Origin: JBEIQE01 sp040376705
GTDB taxonomy: Bacteria; Pseudomonadota; Alphaproteobacteria; UBA2400
Direction: 5' to 3'
Assembly (NCBI GenBank): GCA_040376705.1
Contig: JBEIQE010000001.1
Location: 310,001-374,000, forward strand
DNA length: 64,000 nt
In this document: positions 60,407 to 64,000 of the stretch, piece by piece
How the letters are laid out: every line of letters begins with the position of its first letter
How positions within the stretch are numbered: the first letter of the stretch is position 1
Position numbers and translations under genes: made by a program
Notes under the pieces: model-generated
The model's input: only the letters and a program-made list of their open reading frames with translations
Told to the model about the DNA's origin: nothing
Databases searched by the model: none

Positions 60407-60865
60407 ATGAAACTTATCGGCCTGCTCATGACAATTTTTCTCATACTCACTGGGTGCGCGCAGGCCGAACCACAGCAGCTACAAACCATTCCACTTGCGA
60501 TCATGACCGCCGATCTCAAGGTACATAGCTTTACGGTCGAGGTTGCGAATACACCCGCCACCCGCCGCGACGGGCTGATGGGCCGTACCGAGCTGGCACC
60601 AGATAAAGGCATGTTGTTTGTGTTCAGGGAGGCGGGCGTTCTTGGCTTCTGGATGAAAAATACCCTCATTCCGCTTGATATACTGTTTATAGGCGAGGGC
60701 GGGCGGGTGCTGAAAGTGCACGAAAACGCCAAACCGAACGATCTGACGGTCATTTCCTCCGAATTTCCGGTGCGCTGGGCGCTGGAATTAGCAGGCGGAC
60801 GTGCAAAAGCGCTGGGCATAACCGCTGGAAGTGTGGTAACCAGCCCATCCCTGAGATTTGATTAG
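60407..60865 (+). CDS. DUF192 lipoprotein
   Basis: 152 residues with a lipobox LTGC at about 17. The DUF192 pattern is full: FTVEVANTPATRRDGLMGRT, MLFVFREAGVLGFWMKNTLI, PLDILFIGEGGRVLKVHENA and an ALELAGGRAKALGITAGSVV end. Function unknown; the domain is small and barrel-like. Exported. tRNA-Pro follows after 60 bases. Confidence 0.88.
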   Translation: MKLIGLLMTIFLILTGCAQAEPQQLQTIPLAIMTADLKVHSFTVEVANTPATRRDGLMGRTELAPDKGMLFVFREAGVLGFWMKNTLIPLDILFIGEGGRVLKVHENAKPNDLTVISSEFPVRWALELAGGRAKALGITAGSVVTSPSLRFD

Positions 60866-60925
60866 TTGAATTGACGGCATTTTATTGTTCATTATAACCC
60901 TCTCGGTTACAGTGAGTTCGGTTGT

Positions 60926-61002
60926 CGGGGTGTGGCGCAGTCTGGTAGCGCGCCTGTTTTGGGTACAGGAGGCCCCGAGTTCGAATCTCGGCTCCCCGAC
61001 CA
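60926..61002 (+). tRNA. tRNA-Pro (UGG)
   Basis: 77 bases with an encoded CCA. Acceptor CGGGGTG/CTCCCCG-type pairing (one wobble), D-arm GCGC/GCGC, anticodon stem CCTGT/ACAGG with loop TTTGGGT (anticodon TGG), T-arm with GTTCGAAT. Second proline tRNA within 4.1 kb. Confidence 0.95.
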
Positions 61003-61051
61003 ACCGGAAGACCACTGTAGGTCAGGCCCTTAGGCCAGAAGAGAGAGTTTT

Positions 61052-61345
61052 ATGAAGGTACGTATTTTCAAGCCTAGCAAAACCGCCATGCAGTCTGGCC
61101 GGGGCAAAGCCAAGCTCTGGCAGATGGAGCCTGAGCTGGAATCGGCCCGCGTGCCTGAGCCGCTGATGGGCTGGACCTCGTCTGAGGATACGCTCAACCA
61201 GATCCGCCTTCGTTTTGATTCGGCTGATGATGCATTGCAATACGCCGAAAAGCAGGGTTGGGAATATACCGTTGATGCCGAGCAGGAGCGCCGCATTGTG
61301 CCGCGCAATTATACCGACAATTTTAGGGTTCGTAAGAAAGCTTAG
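61052..61345 (+). CDS. NADH dehydrogenase accessory subunit, NDUFS4-like (ETC complex I region)
   Basis: 97 residues. KVRIFKPSKTAMQSGRGKAK, WQMEPELESARVPEPLMGWT, DTLNQIRLRFDSADDALQYA and EKQGWEYTVDAEQERRIVPR follow the ETC complex I subunit domain shared with mitochondrial NDUFS4 (18-kDa subunit), found in Alphaproteobacteria. Cytosolic side of complex I. A purine-rich AGAGAG lies just before the ATG. It lies between tRNA-Pro and tRNA-Arg. Confidence 0.92.
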   Translation: MKVRIFKPSKTAMQSGRGKAKLWQMEPELESARVPEPLMGWTSSEDTLNQIRLRFDSADDALQYAEKQGWEYTVDAEQERRIVPRNYTDNFRVRKKA

Positions 61346-61364
61346 TACTTTCTTGGGGGTTAAA

Positions 61365-61441
61365 GCACCCTTAGCTCAGTTGGATAGAGCAGTCGCCTTC
61401 TAAGCGACAGGTCGCTGGTTCGAATCCAGCAGGGTGCGCCA
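61365..61441 (+). tRNA. tRNA-Arg (UCU)
   Basis: 77 bases with an encoded CCA. Acceptor GCACCCT/AGGGTGC, D-arm GCTC/GAGC, anticodon stem GTCGC/GCGAC with loop CTTCTAA (anticodon TCT) and T-arm GCTGGTTCGAATCCAGC. No repeat of its 3' end was noticed elsewhere in the window. Confidence 0.95.
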
Positions 61442-61540
61442 CTTATTGTTCCCATGGTAAATGGTCGCGTTATTAACCAAAAATTCATTTTTTGTGGACT
61501 TCACCACCTCATTTCGTCATGATTACCGAGATTTTAAAAC

Positions 61541-61568
61541 TTGCATGTTATGCCTGACATCATATCAG
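61541..61568 (+). promoter_or_regulatory. Candidate promoter of the giant adhesin gene
   Basis: TTGCAT (61541-61546), a 16-base spacer, TATCAG (61563-61568), 47 bases before the start. GCGGAG lies 11 bases before the ATG. Confidence 0.4.
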
Positions 61569-61615
61569 TGCGGGTCCTTTTCATCGGCAACATAAAACTA
61601 GCGGAGTACAACAAC

Positions 61616-64000
61616 ATGGTTGAACAGACACCGACGGACAAGACGGTCATTTGCGATACGCCGAATGCAACCCCGACTGAGGGTGATACTGCGGCGATGC
61701 CTTTGACCTCTGCTGCTGCCTCGGAAGAGACTGCACCAGTGTCTGCTGCTCCAGGTAGCGAGACCGATGTTGCCAAGGCGCTGAATGAGATTGCGCCAGC
61801 TGCCGGTACACCAGCCGAGCCCGCAACTACCGAGCCTTCACCTGAAGTCTGCGCCGTTCCGCAAGGCGAAGAGCAGGCGAGTGCCGAGATGCTTGCTGGT
61901 GCCGTGACCGTACAGAAGCCGAATGCAAACGAAACCGTAAACTATACGATCGCTTCCGGCCAGAACTACAACCTTGCGTTTAACACCAAAGACGCACTGG
62001 TTGAATCACAGGGTGAGAATCTGGTTATCCGTTTTGCCGATGGTGCCGTGATCATTCTCGAGCAGTTTGAAACTGCTTCAACCGCCAACACCAAAGTGAT
62101 TGTTGATGGCTGCCAGGTTGTCAGCGGTGCTGACTATGCAACCATGGCTGGTCTGGCTAATGGCCTCAACGATATCGCTCCGGCTGCAGGTGGCCAGCAG
62201 GCTGCTGGTCCGCAGGGCAATACTGCCCCCGGTAATTCGGGTGCTGGTTTTGGCCAGTTCGATGGTGGCAGCCTTCCCGGTGGCCCCAATCCGCTGGGTC
62301 CGCTCGGCGCAACCGCTCTTACCTACAGGCTCATTGATGGCCTCACCCCAGAGGGTGGCCCAACACGTCTTGATGGTAAGCCAACCATTTCACTCGAAAC
62401 ACCGCTCAACGTTGTTGATGAAACTGGCGGCGGCGGCTCAGGTGGTGATTTTAATACACCGCGTACCAACACAGGTACTTTCAATTACGACCTCGGCCCG
62501 GACGGCGCAGGTTCGGTCAAGATCACGGTTGGCCCTGTCGGCCTGACCCATCATGGCGAGCCAGTACTGGTTACTGTCTCGGTTGATGGCTTTACTGCAA
62601 CCGGCACAACCCCGAATGGTGATGTGATCTTCATCTTCACCATTGACCCCACCACCAGTACCTATGTGTTCACACAGTTTGGCTCACTGGATCATCCGGA
62701 TCCAACCGACCCGAATGAAGCACTCGACCTGCCGTTCGTCATTCGCGTGACCGATGCCGATGGCGACTTCGTGGAAGGCGCTGCGGTTATCCGCGTGCTC
62801 GACGATGCGCCGGCCATTCTGCCTGCTAATGGTACAGTGGATGAAACAGATGGCGGCACACTTGCTGCCAGTGGCACAGTCAACTTCTCGTATGGTGGCG
62901 ATGGTGCCGGCAGCGTGAAGCTTGTTGGTGGCCCTGCAACCGGCCTCAGCTCGGGCGGCAATGCCATTACTGTCACTGTAACGGATACTGTTGTAACCGG
63001 CACTGCTGCTGGTGTTACCGTATTCACCCTTACACTCAACCCCGCCACAGGTGGCTGGGATTACAAGCAGTATGCACCGCTTGACCATGGTGACCCGACC
63101 AACCCTGATGATGCTGTTACCCTTGGCTTCACAGTTCGTGTGACCGATTATGACAGCGATACCGTTGATACTGCCATCAATGTAACAGTGCTTGATGACG
63201 GCCCAGAAGCCTTCAGCAGCGTGAACACCGTTGATGAAACTGGCGGCTTTGACACCGTTACCGGTACATTGCTGTTTTCGTTCGGTCAGGATGGCGCAGG
63301 CAGCGTGAAGCTCTCAAGCGTACCAACCGGCCTGACCTCGGGCGGTCAGCCCGTAACCGTAACCCTGAGTGCTGATGGCCTGACCGCTACCGGTACCGCT
63401 GGTGGTGCAACAGTATTCACTCTTACTGTGAACCCCGCTACAGGTGCGTATAGCTTCACCCAGACAGGTGCGCTCGACCATCCGGATGGTACAGATGCCA
63501 ATGATTCAATCAACCTTGGTTTTGGTTACACCGTAACCGACAAGGATGGCGATACTGTTTCTTCCAACCTCAACATTGAAGTGCTGGATGACGGCCCATC
63601 GGTTGAAGTTTCGGCTGTAACCGTTGATGAGACCGGTGGTTTTGACAGCGCAAGCGGCAGCTATGGCGTTAACTTTGGTGCCGATGGCAAGGGGAGTGCA
63701 GGTCTTGTTAGTGGCCCCTCCGGCCTGACCTCGCATGGCCTTGCTGTAACCAACACCGTAAGTGCAGATGGCCTGACAATTACCGGCAGCACCGCTGGTA
63801 CCAAGGTTGTTTACACCCTTACGCTCGACCCGAGCACCGGCACTTATGTATTCAAGCAGTTCGCACCGCTTGATCACCCGAATGCTGCTGACCATAACGA
63901 TGCGCTCAACCTCGGCTTTGGTTTTGTTGCAACCGATAAAGATGGCGATACGGCTAATGCCACTATCAACGTAACCGTTCTTGATGACGGCCCGGTTGCT
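61616..64000 (+). CDS. Giant T1SS-143-type repeat adhesin, 5' part (runs off right edge)
   Basis: The frame is open for exactly 795 codons to the window end, so the gene is longer. No signal peptide, as expected for a type I secretion substrate. An acidic Ala/Thr/Pro-rich start (to about 100) precedes a small domain with VNYTIASGQNYNLAFNTKDA and RFADGAVIILEQF, typical of the N-terminus of cell-surface-retained RTX adhesins. From residue 267 four repeats follow: VDETGG, then DGAGSVK, LTxxGxxV, FTxxLDHP and DxDGD, VLDDGP, at 62414, 62837, 63230 and 63623 (spacings 423, 393, 393). This is the T1SS-143 / DUF5801 repeat. Likely for adhesion or biofilm; the export signal should be at the C-terminus outside the window. 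Confidence 0.88.
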   Translation, partial: MVEQTPTDKTVICDTPNATPTEGDTAAMPLTSAAASEETAPVSAAPGSETDVAKALNEIAPAAGTPAEPATTEPSPEVCAVPQGEEQASAEMLAGAVTVQKPNANETVNYTIASGQNYNLAFNTKDALVESQGENLVIRFADGAVIILEQFETASTANTKVIVDGCQVVSGADYATMAGLANGLNDIAPAAGGQQAAGPQGNTAPGNSGAGFGQFDGGSLPGGPNPLGPLGATALTYRLIDGLTPEGGPTRLDGKPTISLETPLNVVDETGGGGSGGDFNTPRTNTGTFNYDLGPDGAGSVKITVGPVGLTHHGEPVLVTVSVDGFTATGTTPNGDVIFIFTIDPTTSTYVFTQFGSLDHPDPTDPNEALDLPFVIRVTDADGDFVEGAAVIRVLDDAPAILPANGTVDETDGGTLAASGTVNFSYGGDGAGSVKLVGGPATGLSSGGNAITVTVTDTVVTGTAAGVTVFTLTLNPATGGWDYKQYAPLDHGDPTNPDDAVTLGFTVRVTDYDSDTVDTAINVTVLDDGPEAFSSVNTVDETGGFDTVTGTLLFSFGQDGAGSVKLSSVPTGLTSGGQPVTVTLSADGLTATGTAGGATVFTLTVNPATGAYSFTQTGALDHPDGTDANDSINLGFGYTVTDKDGDTVSSNLNIEVLDDGPSVEVSAVTVDETGGFDSASGSYGVNFGADGKGSAGLVSGPSGLTSHGLAVTNTVSADGLTITGSTAGTKVVYTLTLDPSTGTYVFKQFAPLDHPNAADHNDALNLGFGFVATDKDGDTANATINVTVLDDGPVA

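Noticed and set aside
56861..61441. Possible genomic island bounded by tRNA genes
   Set aside because: No integrase, no repeated tRNA 3' end, ordinary base composition, and genes such as the NDUFS4-like subunit are core genes.

Overview
This window looks like ordinary chromosomal backbone of an alphaproteobacterium, at about 55-58% G+C by eye. The evidence is a C4-pathway 5-aminolevulinate synthase, an NDUFS4-type complex I subunit, a ubiquinol-cytochrome c chaperone, a phasin, a class II DAHP synthase, a K+-independent H+-pyrophosphatase, and the bamE / cytochrome chaperone / DUF177 / plsX-fabH-ihfA-merR neighbourhood common in that class. I cannot fix the order. Two DotA/TraY-type proteins and a very large T1SS-143-type adhesin would suit a predatory or host-associated or surface-attached lineage, but that is inference. 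I see no insertion sequence, prophage, CRISPR array, rRNA or origin. No gene-free stretch exceeds 300 bases; the longest are 47134-47414 (281), 34563-34833 (271), 42086-42343 (258) and 9267-9495 (229).

Layout. 1-9300: a partial hypothetical gene, VOC protein, cysQ, secreted nuclease, DUF3108 protein, hemA, then the amino-sugar pair glmU and glmS around a small membrane protein. 9300-20200: a DEAD-box helicase with a G/Q/R-rich tail, an aldehyde dehydrogenase with a methyltransferase, DAHP synthase, a membrane-anchored AIM24-type protein, nadE, cysS and trmJ. 20160-27000 (mostly minus): PiT phosphate transporter with its DUF47 partner, a DUF2066 protein, a GGDEF/EAL c-di-GMP protein and a saccharopine-dehydrogenase-family enzyme. 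27577-34562 (minus): the most distinctive block, two DotA/TraY-family membrane proteins, an IcmV-like small protein and an unknown two-helix membrane protein. 34800-45050: a small conserved protein, a Bfd-like ferredoxin, galU and phosphomannomutase (sugar nucleotide supply), two D-Ala-D-Ala carboxypeptidases, phasin, clpS-clpA. 45100-50900: small envelope proteins, including a tandem pair of Cys-containing secreted paralogues and a FliL-like protein, then hppA, a DUF962 protein and bamE. 50960-56000: cytochrome bc1 chaperone, DUF177, rpmF-plsX-fabH (ribosome and lipid synthesis), ihfA and a MerR regulator. 56000-61440: small hypotheticals, three tRNAs (Pro-GGG, Pro-UGG, Arg-UCU), a Nudix hydrolase, a GH37 trehalase-like enzyme, a SPOR lipoprotein, a DUF192 protein and the NDUFS4-like subunit. 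61616 to the right edge: the start of a giant repeat adhesin that leaves the window in frame.

The points most worth a second look are the DotA/DotA/IcmV-like block, whose three proteins appear to share one N-terminal module; strong hairpins that bury the start codons of cysS and gabD; the AIM24 protein with a two-helix membrane anchor; the duplicated Cys-containing secreted proteins; and a trehalase-like enzyme that lacks the usual glycine-rich catalytic-base motif. All family assignments come from reading the translated sequences; no database search was possible.
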